Shown: positions 37,600 through 46,903 of the stretch, piece by piece
Numbering within the stretch: the first letter of the stretch is position 1
How the letters are laid out: the number at the start of each line of letters is the position of its first letter
DNA from: Bradyrhizobium sp.
GTDB lineage: Bacteria; Pseudomonadota; Alphaproteobacteria; Rhizobiales; Xanthobacteraceae
Assembly: GCF_016219575.1 (NCBI RefSeq)
Contig: NZ_JACRMG010000034.1
Location: forward strand, 1-64,000
Length of the DNA: 64,000 nt
Direction: 5' to 3'
The notes under the pieces: generated by a model
What the model was told of the DNA's origin: nothing
Seen by the model: only the letters and a program-made list of their open reading frames with translations
Databases searched by the model: none
Position numbers and translations under genes: made by a program

Positions 37600-37683
37600 C
37601 GTCATTGCGAGGAGCGAAGCGACGAAGCAATCCAGCTTTTGTCACGCGGCGACATGGATTGCTTCGCTTCGCTCGCAATGACG
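37600..37683. repeat. Palindromic intergenic repeat, family 2 (copy 2) between paaD and paaE
   Basis: CGTCATTGCGAGGAGCGAAGCGACGAAGCAATCCA...TGGATTGCTTCGCTTCGCTCGCAATGACG. Confidence 0.9.
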
Positions 37684-37696
37684 GGGAGAGATCGAG

Positions 37697-38773
37697 ATGA
37701 CCACACCGCGCTTTCACCGCCTTGCCGTCAACGATCTACGCCGCGAGACGGCGGATGCGATCTCGATGACCTTCGCCATCCCGAGCGAGCTCGCCAGCGA
37801 CTACAGCTTCCTGCCGGGCCAGTATCTGACGCTGCGCACGACCATGGACGGCGGGGAAGTGCGCCGTTCCTATTCGATCTGTTCCGGTCCCGACGACGGA
37901 GAGCTGCGCATCGCCGTGAAGAAGGTCGATGGCGGCGCATTCTCGAGCTGGGCCGCCGACGAATTGAAAAGCGGTGACGAACTCGACGTGATGACGCCGA
38001 CCGGCCGCTTCGGGATCGCGCATGCGCCGGGACAGGCCAGGCTCTGTGTCGGCTTCGCTGCCGGCTCCGGCATCACGCCGATTCTCTCCATCGTCAAGGG
38101 CGTGCTGGCGCGCGAGCCGCAGAGCCGCTTCTTCCTGTTCTATGGCAACCGCACCGCCGAGGGCATGCTGTTCCGCGAGGAGCTGGAGGAGCTGAAGGAC
38201 CGCTTCCTGCAGCGGCTGTCGCTGTTCCACGTCATCTCGGGTGAGGAGCAGGATATCCCGATCCTGCACGGCCGGCTCGACGGCGACAAGGTGAGGGTGC
38301 TGTTGCGCTCGCTGGTACCGGCGGCCAGTGTCGACCATGTCTTCATCTGCGGCCCGACCGGAATGAGTGAGGACATCGAGACGACTTGCCGCGCCATCGG
38401 TATCGCCGATGATAAAATTCATGTCGAGCGCTTCGTCTCCGAATTCGGCGGCAAGCCGCGTCCGAAGAAGGCCGTCGACCCCGGCGTGCCGCCGAAAGCG
38501 GTGGCTTCGCTGATCATCGACGGCAAGCGGCGCGAGGTTCCCGTCGCCGAGGGCGAGGCTATTCTCGATGCGGCGCTGCGTGCCGGCGTCGACCTGCCAT
38601 TCGCCTGCAAGGGCGGCATGTGCTCGACCTGCCGCGCCAAGCTCGTCGAGGGCAACGCGGAGATGGAAGTGAATTATTCGCTGGAGCCGTGGGAGCTGAA
38701 GGCCGGATTCATCCTGACATGCCAGGCGCGGCCGTGCTCCGACAGGGTTGTGGTGGACTACGACCATGTCTGA
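37697..38773 (+). CDS. paaE: 1,2-phenylacetyl-CoA epoxidase subunit PaaE (ferredoxin-NADPH reductase type)
   Basis: FLPGQYLTLRTTMDGGEVRRSYSICS; 2Fe-2S CKGGMCSTCRAKL...C. Confidence 0.95.
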   Translation: MTTPRFHRLAVNDLRRETADAISMTFAIPSELASDYSFLPGQYLTLRTTMDGGEVRRSYSICSGPDDGELRIAVKKVDGGAFSSWAADELKSGDELDVMTPTGRFGIAHAPGQARLCVGFAAGSGITPILSIVKGVLAREPQSRFFLFYGNRTAEGMLFREELEELKDRFLQRLSLFHVISGEEQDIPILHGRLDGDKVRVLLRSLVPAASVDHVFICGPTGMSEDIETTCRAIGIADDKIHVERFVSEFGGKPRPKKAVDPGVPPKAVASLIIDGKRREVPVAEGEAILDAALRAGVDLPFACKGGMCSTCRAKLVEGNAEMEVNYSLEPWELKAGFILTCQARPCSDRVVVDYDHV

Positions 38774-38878
38774 GTGAGATTTTGGGGTGCGTTGACACTT
38801 CCCGTGGTTCGCGCCCAGACTGACTGAACGAGGAGGCCCGCACCAAAGCGGGCCCGACAAAGCTCTGGGAGTGGACAG

Positions 38879-39337
38879 GTGAACGTCAAGGCCACGCTTT
38901 CGCCCGACGACCTCGCGCGCGCCTGCGCAGACGCGATGTGGAAAGAGGACGACGCCTCCAAGGGACTCGGCATGGAGATCGTCGAGATCGGTCCCGGCCG
39001 CGCGACGCTCGCTTTGACCGTGCGGCCGGACATGGTGAATGGCCAGCGCATCGCGCATGGTGGCTTCATCTTCACGCTCGCGGACTCCGCCTTCGCCTAT
39101 GCCTGCAATTCGCACAATGTTCGGACGGTCGCAGCGCAAGGCGACATCACCTTCATCCGGCCGGGCAATCTCGGCGACAGGCTGGTTGCGACGGCGCGGG
39201 AGGTCTCGCGCAGCGGGCGCTCCGGCATTTACGACGTTCGTGTCACTGTCAATGATGCGGTGATCGCGGAATTCCGCGGCCACTCCCGCACCATCGGAGG
39301 AACGTGGCTGCCGGCGACCGATAGCGGCAAGAAGTAA
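38879..39337 (+). CDS. paaI: Hydroxyphenylacetyl-CoA thioesterase PaaI
   Basis: GPGRATLALTVRPDMVNGQRIAHGGFIFTLADSAFAYACNSHN; GTG start. Confidence 0.92.
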   Translation: MNVKATLSPDDLARACADAMWKEDDASKGLGMEIVEIGPGRATLALTVRPDMVNGQRIAHGGFIFTLADSAFAYACNSHNVRTVAAQGDITFIRPGNLGDRLVATAREVSRSGRSGIYDVRVTVNDAVIAEFRGHSRTIGGTWLPATDSGKK

Positions 39338-39362
39338 CACAACAGTCTTGAGGAAACGCGCC

Positions 39363-40691
39363 ATGGCTTCGACAAGCCTGAAATCGAAAGGTGACCTCTA
39401 TCGCCCCGAACTCGACGACGCCGAACGCGCCTCGCGCGACGAGATCATGGCGCTGCAAACCCGGCGCCTCGCATGGGCGCTCAAGCACGCTTACGACAAT
39501 GTCGGCCATTACAAGCGCGCCTTCGACAAGGCCGGCGTGCATCCGTCCGACTTCCGGCAGCTTTCCGACCTTTCGAAATTCCCGTTCACCGTGAAGACGG
39601 ACCTGCGCGACAATTATCCCTTCAACATGTTCGCTGTGCCCCGCGAAAAGCTGGTTCGCGTGCACGCATCCTCGGGTACGACGGGAAAGCCGATCGTCGT
39701 CGGCTACACCAAGGCCGACATCGACGTGTGGTCCGGCGTGATGGCGCGCTCGCTCCGCGCGGCGGGCGGGCGCACCGGCATGATCATCCACAACGCCTAT
39801 GGCTACGGCCTGTTCACCGGCGGACTCGGGGTGCACTACGGCGCCGAGCAGCTCGGGTGCACCGTCGTGCCGATCTCCGGCGGCATGACCGAGCGGCAAG
39901 TGCAGCTCATCAACGATTTCAGGCCCGATATCATCACGGTGACGCCGAGCTACATGCTGGCAATCCTCGACGAGTTCAAGCGGCAGGGACTCGATCCCCG
40001 CAAATGCTCGCTCAAGGTCGGGATCTTCGGCGCCGAGCCGTGGACCAATGCCATGCGTGCCGAGATCGAGCAGGCGTTCGACATGGATGCGACCGACATC
40101 TACGGGCTGTCCGAGGTGATGGGCCCGGGCGTGGCGCAGGAATGCATCGAAACCAAGGATGGCCTGCACATCTGGGAGGATCATTTCTATCCCGAGATCA
40201 TCGATCCCGAGACCGGCAAGGTGCTGCCGGAAGGCGAAAAAGGAGAGCTCGTCTTCACTTCGCTGACCAAGGAAGCTTTTCCGGTGATCCGCTATCGCAC
40301 GCGCGACCTGACGCGCCTGTTGCCCGGCACGGCGCGGCCCGGCATGCGGCGGATGGAGAAGGTCACCGGCCGCTCCGACGACATGATCATCCTGCGCGGC
40401 GTCAATGTCTTCCCGACCCAGATCGAGGAGGCCTTGCTGGCGACCGACTGGTGCGGCGGCCATTTCATCATCGAACTGACGCGCGAGGGCCGCATGGACG
40501 AGATGACTGTGCTGGCCGAGGCCCGGCCCGAGCGTTGGGACGGCAGCGGGCTTGTCGAGCAAGCCGGCGCGCTCGCCCACCACATCAAGAGCACGATCGG
40601 CATCAGCACGCATATCAGGATCGTGGCGCCGGAAACCCTGGAGCGCTCACTCGGAAAGGCCAAGCGTGTTTACGACAAGCGGCCGAAGTGA
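39363..40691 (+). CDS. paaK: Phenylacetate-CoA ligase PaaK
   Basis: VHASSGTTGKPIVVGYTKADIDVW; IYGLSEVMGPGVAQECIETKDGLHIWEDHFYPEIIDP. Confidence 0.95.
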   Translation: MASTSLKSKGDLYRPELDDAERASRDEIMALQTRRLAWALKHAYDNVGHYKRAFDKAGVHPSDFRQLSDLSKFPFTVKTDLRDNYPFNMFAVPREKLVRVHASSGTTGKPIVVGYTKADIDVWSGVMARSLRAAGGRTGMIIHNAYGYGLFTGGLGVHYGAEQLGCTVVPISGGMTERQVQLINDFRPDIITVTPSYMLAILDEFKRQGLDPRKCSLKVGIFGAEPWTNAMRAEIEQAFDMDATDIYGLSEVMGPGVAQECIETKDGLHIWEDHFYPEIIDPETGKVLPEGEKGELVFTSLTKEAFPVIRYRTRDLTRLLPGTARPGMRRMEKVTGRSDDMIILRGVNVFPTQIEEALLATDWCGGHFIIELTREGRMDEMTVLAEARPERWDGSGLVEQAGALAHHIKSTIGISTHIRIVAPETLERSLGKAKRVYDKRPK

Positions 40692-40790
40692 CCCTCATGG
40701 TGAGGAGCCGCGCAGCGGCGTCTCGAACCATGAGGCCCGACTGGGCCTTCATCCTTCGAGACGCACGCGATGCGTGCTCCTCAGGATGAG
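40690..40790. repeat. Two-hairpin intergenic repeat, family 1 (copy D)
   Basis: CCTCATGGTGAGGAGCCGCGCAGCGGCGTCTCGAACCATGAGG...CATCCTTCGAGACGCACGCGATGCGTGCTCCTCAGGATGAGG. Confidence 0.9.
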
Positions 40791-40862
40791 GGGAAGGAGC
40801 GGGGGCTTGTCGGGGAGGGACGTCTTGATCTAAGCCGTCAGGTGGACGCTCCCGGAGACTGC

Positions 40863-41888
40863 ATGCAACCCGCTCCCAAAATCCCCGATGGCCCGCCCGT
40901 TCCGGTCGAGGCGCGTTGCGTGCGCCTGCTGGCGAAGGCCGAGAACGTGGGCAGCATCGCGCCGGTGGTCGAACTGCGCACGCTGACGCGGGCGCCCACC
41001 GAACTGCTGATCGAGGTCAAGGCCGCGGCGGTCAACCCGTCGGATGTGAAGGCCGCGACCGGGCTGATGCCCTATGCGGTGTTCCCGCGCACGCCGGGCC
41101 GCGACTACGCCGGCATCGTCATCGACGGCCCCCCCGGCTGGATCGGCCGCGAGGTGTTCGGTTCCTCCGGCGATCTCGGCATCCGCCGCGATGGCACCCA
41201 TGCGACGCACCTCGTGGTCGAGACCGAGGCAGTTGTCGACAAGCCGCGCTCGATCTCCTGGGAAGAGGTTGCCGGCATCGGCGTGCCCTTCGTCACCGCG
41301 ATGGAAGGCCTGCGCCGCGCCGGATTGCCGAAGCCGGGCGAGACCGTGCTGGTCATGGGCGTCAATGGCAAGGTCGGGCAGGCCGCGGTACAGATCGCGA
41401 CATGGCACGGCGCGCGGGCAATCGGCGTCGTGCGCAGGAGCGAGGCCTATGAGGGGCACAGCAATTCCCCGGTCGAGGTGATCGACGCGTCCGCCACGGA
41501 TGTCGTTGCACGCGTGCGCGAGTTGACATCCGGCAAGGGCGCGGACATCGTCTACAACACCGTCGGCGATCCCTATTTCCAGGCCGCGCACAAGTCGCTG
41601 GCGCTGCGCGGGCGGCAGATCCTGATCGCCGCGGTCGACCGCATCGTGCAGTTCAACATTCTCGAATTCTACCGCGGGCAGCACACCTATGTCGGCATCG
41701 ACACGCTCGGCCTGTCGTCGGTCGCGACTGGCGCGGTGCTCCGCGAGCTCGCGCCCGGCTTTGCCGGCGGGCACCTGAAGCCGTTCCCGATCAAGGCAAA
41801 CGCCGTGTATCCGCTGGAACAGGCCAAGGACGCCTTCGTTACCGTTGCAGGTTCCTCGCGCGATCGCGTGGTCCTGCTGCCGCGTTAA
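40863..41888 (+). CDS. Zinc-type alcohol dehydrogenase / quinone oxidoreductase family protein
   Basis: LIEVKAAAVNPSDVKAATGLMPYAVFPRTPGRDYAGIVIDGPP; VLVMGVNGKVGQAAVQIA. Confidence 0.9.
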   Translation: MQPAPKIPDGPPVPVEARCVRLLAKAENVGSIAPVVELRTLTRAPTELLIEVKAAAVNPSDVKAATGLMPYAVFPRTPGRDYAGIVIDGPPGWIGREVFGSSGDLGIRRDGTHATHLVVETEAVVDKPRSISWEEVAGIGVPFVTAMEGLRRAGLPKPGETVLVMGVNGKVGQAAVQIATWHGARAIGVVRRSEAYEGHSNSPVEVIDASATDVVARVRELTSGKGADIVYNTVGDPYFQAAHKSLALRGRQILIAAVDRIVQFNILEFYRGQHTYVGIDTLGLSSVATGAVLRELAPGFAGGHLKPFPIKANAVYPLEQAKDAFVTVAGSSRDRVVLLPR

Positions 41889-42120
41889 GCCTGAATCGAT
41901 CCGTTTAGCGCCTTTGCAGCCTTTGGCGCGCAAGGCGATTTTCCTCGTCAGACGATCGGAGACGAAGCATTTCTTCTCCTGCATCGTCGACACGCGACAG
42001 CTTTCTTCTTTGTTTTGCGAGGCGATGGCAGGCCCGGATTCAAGGCATTATACCAACAGGAGAATTTCCTTCTACCGGCCAGGGTTTGGCGGCCGATCCG
42101 GAACATCAAGAGGAAAGCCC

Positions 42121-43176
42121 GTGCTTGAAAGCGGCAACATTGTTCTCGCAGGCGGATTGCTGATCGGTTTGGTCTATGGCGCCGTCGGCCTTCTCAGCGG
42201 TTTTTGCCTCCTCAGCGGTCTGCGCGGCTGGGGCGGTGACGGCGACGGCCGCCTGATCCGGACCTATGCGCTGGCGCTGGGCGTGGCGGTCGCCGGAACG
42301 CAGCTGCTTGCTGCGCACGGCGTTGTCGACCTTGGCAAGACGATCTATCTGCAGCCCTCGTTCGCCGCGCCGATGATCTTTCTCGGTGGAGCGCTGTTCG
42401 GCTACGGAATGGTTCTTGCGAACGGATGCGGCTCCCGCGCCTTGGTGCTGCTCGGCCGCGGCAATCTACGCTCTCTCGTCGTGCTCATCGTGCTCGGTAT
42501 CGTCGCACAGATGACGCTCAAGGGCCTGATCGCGCCGCCGCGAATTGCCCTGACGCAAGCTACCCAGACAACGCCGCCAGCGGCTCTGCTGCCGGCGCTG
42601 CTGTCCGCCTCCGGCATTGGCGAGGTCTTCGCGCGTGCGCTCGCGGCCATCGCGGTCAGCGTTGCCCTGCTTGTCTTCGCCTTTGCTCACGCGCCGTTTC
42701 GGCGGTCTGCCGGGCAGATCGCCGCGGGCCTTGCAGTCGGCCTGCTCGTCGTCGCCGGTTGGTCCGCCACCGGTTATTTCGGTGCCGATGACTTCAACCC
42801 GGCGCCGGTGACCTCGCTGACATTCGTGGCACCGGTAGCGGACACGGTCCAGTACGTGATGTTTTCGACGGGCCTTTCGCCCAGTTTCGGCATCATCCTG
42901 GTGGTCGGCGTGTTCGCGGGAAGCCTGGCGACGGCGCTTGCGACGGGCCGTTTTGAGTTCGAGGGCTACAAGTCACCTCGGCACATGCTGCGTTCGATCG
43001 GCGGGGCGGCCTTGATGGGAGCGGGCGGGGCGATGGCCTATGGCTGCTCGGTCGGGCAGGGGCTCACCGGCCTGTCGACCCTGTCGCTCGCCTCGTTCAT
43101 CGCCGTCGCCGGAATCCTGATCGGATCCGCCGCCGGCTTGCGCGGCGCGTTGCGGGTTCCATCGCTCGCGGCCTGA
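42121..43176 (+). CDS. YeeE/YedE family membrane protein (putative sulfur-compound transporter)
   Basis: GTG start; FGYGMVLANGCGSRALVLLGRGNLRSLV and AYGCSVGQGLTGLSTLSLASFIAV. Confidence 0.88.
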   Translation: MLESGNIVLAGGLLIGLVYGAVGLLSGFCLLSGLRGWGGDGDGRLIRTYALALGVAVAGTQLLAAHGVVDLGKTIYLQPSFAAPMIFLGGALFGYGMVLANGCGSRALVLLGRGNLRSLVVLIVLGIVAQMTLKGLIAPPRIALTQATQTTPPAALLPALLSASGIGEVFARALAAIAVSVALLVFAFAHAPFRRSAGQIAAGLAVGLLVVAGWSATGYFGADDFNPAPVTSLTFVAPVADTVQYVMFSTGLSPSFGIILVVGVFAGSLATALATGRFEFEGYKSPRHMLRSIGGAALMGAGGAMAYGCSVGQGLTGLSTLSLASFIAVAGILIGSAAGLRGALRVPSLAA

Positions 43177-43180
43177 CCGG

Positions 43181-44401
43181 TCACACCGCGCGGGTGACGA
43201 TCCGTATCTCCGAATGCAGCGTGCGGTGCACCGGGCATTTGTCGGCGATCTCCATCAGCTTCTTGCGCTGCTCGGCGTCGAGCGCGCCCTCGATCGAAAT
43301 TTCCCGTTCGATCTGGTCGAGCATGCCCTCGCGCGTCTCGCACTCTTCGCAGTCCTTCGCATGAATCTTGCCGTGCTTCAGCGTCACCGTGACGCGGTCG
43401 AGCGGCAGCGACTTGCGGTCGGCATACATGCGCATGGTCATGGAAGTGCAGGCGCCGAGGCCCGCCAGCAGGAAATCGTAGGGACCGGGGCCGGTGTCCT
43501 GTCCGCCGGCTGAAGCCGGCTCGTCGGCGAGCATCCTGTGCGGCCCGACGCTGACACCCTGCTGGAACTTGCCGGCGCGGGTCTCCCGCACGACGACGCG
43601 GCGCGGCGTCTCGCCGGAATCGGCGGTGGGCTCGACGGCGGCCGGTTCGACATAGCGCTCGGCCCAGGCGGCGATGACATCTGCGACGTAGACGGAGTCA
43701 CGGCGCTGGCTGAGCAGATGATCGGCGCCCGCCAACGACACGAAGCTCTTGGGATGCTTTGCCGCCACGAAAATATGCGTCGCGTTGTCGATGCCGACGG
43801 TGTCGTCGGTCGGCGAGTGCATCACCAGCAGTGCCTTGTGCAGCCTTGCGATCTGCGCCGTGAGGCTTTGCCCGGCGACGTCGTCGAGGAATTCGCGCTT
43901 GATGCGGAACGGCCGGCCGGCGAGCGCCACCTCGACTTCGCCATGCTTGCGGATGTCCTCGATCCGTTCCTTGAACAGGCCGGTGACATGCGAGGGATCG
44001 GAGGGAGCGGCAATGGTGACGACAGCCTTTGCTTCGGGGATTTGTCCGGCCGCCGCGAGGATCGCGGCGCCACCGAGGCTATGGCCGATCAGGATCGCGG
44101 GTGCCTTTCGCGTTTGCCGCAGATGATCGGCGGCGAGAACGAGATCAGTCACATTCGACGAGAAGGTCGAATTGGCGAAATCGCCCTCGCTGGAACCGAG
44201 CCCGGTGAAATCGAACCGCAGTACCGCGATGCCCCGGGCGGCCAGGGCGGCCGCGATGCGCCTTGCAGCCAGCACGTCCTTGCTGCAGGTGAAGCAATGC
44301 GCAAACAGCGCATAGGCCGTGATCGCGCCGTCAGGCAGGTCCAGCGCAGCGGCAAGCTGATGTCCGCCGCTGCCCGCAAACTGAAATCGTTCGGTCGGCA
44401 T
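43181..44401 (-). CDS. Fused alpha/beta hydrolase and OsmC family protein
   Basis: N-terminal hydrolase GHSLGGAAILAAAG; C-terminal OsmC GPYDFLLAGLGACTSMTMRMYADRKSLPLDRVTVTLKHGKIHAKDCEEC. Confidence 0.92.
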   Translation of the reverse strand: MPTERFQFAGSGGHQLAAALDLPDGAITAYALFAHCFTCSKDVLAARRIAAALAARGIAVLRFDFTGLGSSEGDFANSTFSSNVTDLVLAADHLRQTRKAPAILIGHSLGGAAILAAAGQIPEAKAVVTIAAPSDPSHVTGLFKERIEDIRKHGEVEVALAGRPFRIKREFLDDVAGQSLTAQIARLHKALLVMHSPTDDTVGIDNATHIFVAAKHPKSFVSLAGADHLLSQRRDSVYVADVIAAWAERYVEPAAVEPTADSGETPRRVVVRETRAGKFQQGVSVGPHRMLADEPASAGGQDTGPGPYDFLLAGLGACTSMTMRMYADRKSLPLDRVTVTLKHGKIHAKDCEECETREGMLDQIEREISIEGALDAEQRKKLMEIADKCPVHRTLHSEIRIVTRAV

Positions 44402-44431
44402 CGTTGTCCTCCACATTGGTGCGCTATACGA

Positions 44432-44536
44432 CCCTCATCCTGAGGAGGCGCGTCAGCGCCGTCTCGAAGGATGCAGGCCACCATCCGGGCCTCATGGTTC
44501 GAGACGCCTGCTCCGCAGGCTCCTCACCATGAGGGG
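44432..44536. repeat. Two-hairpin intergenic repeat, family 1 (copy E, reverse orientation)
   Basis: CCTCATCCTGAGGAGGCGCGTCAGCGCCGTCTCGAAGGATGC...CCTCATGGTTCGAGACGCCTGCTCCGCAGGCTCCTCACCATGAGG. Confidence 0.9.
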
Positions 44537-44543
44537 ATAGGTC

Positions 44544-45209
44544 CTAGTCGTCTGAATAACGCTGCTCTGCCCAGGGATCGCCGCGGTTGTGATAGCCGCG
44601 GACTTCCCAATAGCCGCGTTTGTCCTCGGTCAGGAACTCGATCGCCTGCAGCCACTTTGCGCTCTTCCAGAAATAGAGGTACGGCACGACCAGCCGTACC
44701 GGGCCGCCATGCTCCACATCGAGCGGTTGGCCCGACCAGCCGTGCGCGAGCAGGGCGCCCTCTGCAGCAAAATCCTCGAGCGACAGATTGGTGGTGTAGC
44801 CGTCGTAGGAATGCAACACCACGAAGCGGGCGTCCTCCTTCGGCTGGCAGGCCGTCAAGAGCTCGCGCGTCGCAAGACCTTCCCATTGATTGTCGTAACG
44901 CGACCAGGTGGTGACGCAATGGATGTCGGAGACGAAGTGCGACTGCGGCTGCGCCGTGAATTCCGCAAAGGTCCAGAACACGGGATTGTCGACGGCGCCA
45001 TAGACGTCGAGCCGCCAGCGCTCGCGCGAAATTTCCGGCGCCAGGCCGAGATCGAGCACCGGCCAGTCCCTGGTCAGATGCTGGCCCGGCGGCAACCGAT
45101 GCTCGGAGGGCCGCACGATCTTGCCGGTGAGGAATTTGCCCTCGCGCGCCCAGCGCTGCTTCGTTCGCGTCAGCTTGCTGTCCGGCGGTGCTTCGTTTTC
45201 TTCAGTCAT
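44544..45209 (-). CDS. Molybdopterin-dependent oxidoreductase (sulfite-oxidase/MsrP-like fold)
   Basis: FTAQPQSHFVSDIHCVTTWSRYDNQWEGLATRELL; GGPVRLVVPYLYFWKSAKWLQAIEF; no obvious Tat signal. Confidence 0.9.
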   Translation of the reverse strand: MTEENEAPPDSKLTRTKQRWAREGKFLTGKIVRPSEHRLPPGQHLTRDWPVLDLGLAPEISRERWRLDVYGAVDNPVFWTFAEFTAQPQSHFVSDIHCVTTWSRYDNQWEGLATRELLTACQPKEDARFVVLHSYDGYTTNLSLEDFAAEGALLAHGWSGQPLDVEHGGPVRLVVPYLYFWKSAKWLQAIEFLTEDKRGYWEVRGYHNRGDPWAEQRYSDD

Positions 45210-45227
45210 CGCCCATGCCAAATGCAC

Positions 45228-45251
45228 TGACGCCGGCAAGCGCCGGCGTCA
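45228..45251 (-). terminator. Hairpin between the P450 gene and the molybdoenzyme gene
   Basis: TGACGCCGGC-AAGC-GCCGGCGTCA perfect 10-bp stem. Confidence 0.6.
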
Positions 45252-45288
45252 CGCATCATAGCAGGAGAAGCGGGAGAGGCGAACCGCC

Positions 45289-46509
45289 TCAGTTCGCCTT
45301 GCCGAAGAGAACCGGCATTTGGCGAGGGCCGCGCACCGTACCTTCCGACCACCTCACCGTGCCGGCCGGGTCGAGACGGAAGTCCGGAATGCGCTTCAGC
45401 CATTCCTCGATAGCCACCGTCATCTCCATGCGGGCGAGGTTTGAGCCGACGCAGCGATGGATACCGAGGCCGAATGCGGAGTGACGGTTTTCCTTGCGGT
45501 CGATCACCACCTTGCCGGCGTCGGGGAACATGGCGGGATCGCGGTTCGCGGCAGGGAAAGACAGCAGCACCATGTTCCCGGGTTTGACCGGGCACCCGCT
45601 GATCGTGGTTTCCTTCATCACCTCGCGCGCCATCGTCACCGGCGAATAGGCGCGCAGGAACTCCTCGATCGCCGTCGGCATCAGTTCCGGCTCCTTGATG
45701 AGGCGCTCGCGATCGGATGGCGTCCTGGCAAGATGCCAGAGCGAGGCGCCGATCGCGCTCCAGGTGGTGTCGATGCCGGCGATCAGGAGCAGGCGCAGCG
45801 AGCCCAGCACATGGCCGTCATCGAGCGGCTTTCCGTCCGGACCCCTGGCGTTCATCAGCGTCGTGATCAGGTCGTCGGTCGGGTTATTCTTCCGCGCCTC
45901 GATGTGGCCGGCGAAATAGGCGGTCATCTCGTGAACTGCGCGCATCAGGGCGCCGTCGTCCTTGATGCCGAGCTCGAGGATTTCGTGGATCCACTTGATG
46001 AAGAGATCGCTGTCCTTTTCGGGGATGCCGAGCATGTGGGCGATGGCGCGGACCGGGATGTGCTTGGTGTAGCGCGCAGCCGCATCGCATTTGCCGTCGG
46101 CGATGAATTCGTCGATCAGCTCGTTGCAGATGGCGCGAACCCGCGGCTCCAGCTTCTTCATCGCGTCCGGCGTGAAGGGCGGCAGCAGCAATTGCTTGGC
46201 CGGCTTGTGCTCCGGCGGGTCGGAGGTGATCGGCGGCGCCTTGGCCGTGATCTCCGGCCGCACGTCGCGCACGATGACGCGGCGGGAGGAAAAGTGCTCG
46301 GTGTCGTGGGCGATCTCGCGTACCGCTTCGTAGGTGGTAGGCATGTAGCACCCGAGGAAGCGGTTGGTGTGCACCACCGGGCTGGCCGAGCGCATCTCGT
46401 CCCAGATCGGGTACGGGTTTTCCGTCCAGCGCGGATCGGTGTGGTCGAAATCATTGACCCAGTCGGTGACTGGCGGATGTTCGGGCAGGAAGCTGGCAGA
46501 ATCGGACAT
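45289..46509 (-). CDS. Cytochrome P450
   Basis: Heme loop FGLGIHRCVGSNLARMEM; I-helix LIAGIDTTWSAIGASL; ExxR EEFLRAYSPV. Confidence 0.95.
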   Translation of the reverse strand: MSDSASFLPEHPPVTDWVNDFDHTDPRWTENPYPIWDEMRSASPVVHTNRFLGCYMPTTYEAVREIAHDTEHFSSRRVIVRDVRPEITAKAPPITSDPPEHKPAKQLLLPPFTPDAMKKLEPRVRAICNELIDEFIADGKCDAAARYTKHIPVRAIAHMLGIPEKDSDLFIKWIHEILELGIKDDGALMRAVHEMTAYFAGHIEARKNNPTDDLITTLMNARGPDGKPLDDGHVLGSLRLLLIAGIDTTWSAIGASLWHLARTPSDRERLIKEPELMPTAIEEFLRAYSPVTMAREVMKETTISGCPVKPGNMVLLSFPAANRDPAMFPDAGKVVIDRKENRHSAFGLGIHRCVGSNLARMEMTVAIEEWLKRIPDFRLDPAGTVRWSEGTVRGPRQMPVLFGKAN

Positions 46510-46567
46510 CGGGCGAACCCTCTACCTTTTTCAGTGAATACAGGGATGAGCTTGCGACGGAGGAAAC

Positions 46568-46777
46568 CTATTCCTCGGTCACTTCGATCGCGATTTCCGG
46601 ACAGTTCGATCTGGCGAGGTACGCCTTGTCCTCGAGGCCGGCCGGCACGGTGCCGTCGCCGATCTCATGCGCATTGCCGAATTCGTCGAGTTTGAAAAGT
46701 TCGGGCGCCAGCGACTTGCAGCGCGCATGTCCCTGGCACTTGTCCTGGTCGACGTGGATTTTCAGCTTTCCTGACAT
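46568..46777 (-). CDS. Ferredoxin (3Fe-4S type)
   Basis: 69 aa; CQGHARC...NCPE ligands; adjacent to the P450. Confidence 0.93.
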   Translation of the reverse strand: MSGKLKIHVDQDKCQGHARCKSLAPELFKLDEFGNAHEIGDGTVPAGLEDKAYLARSNCPEIAIEVTEE

Positions 46778-46903
46778 CGCAAGCGCTTCCCCTCGAACGG
46801 CGCAGATTTGGCCTGCGCATTTTGTCTTCTTGGAAAAATTATAGCATATTACATTCGCAGTGCAGTTGTGCTGTCAAGTGAAAAGTCATAGACAATAACA
46901 TCA

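Noticed and set aside
33951-40790. Phenylacetate genes as a novel pathway
   Set aside because: The epoxidase, ligase, thioesterase and PaaX set is well known; only the repeat insertions and missing lower-pathway genes are notable.
31404-44536. CRISPR array interpretation of the repeated palindromic segments
   Set aside because: Copies are kilobases apart, intergenic and double-hairpin; no regular repeat-spacer spacing and no cas genes.
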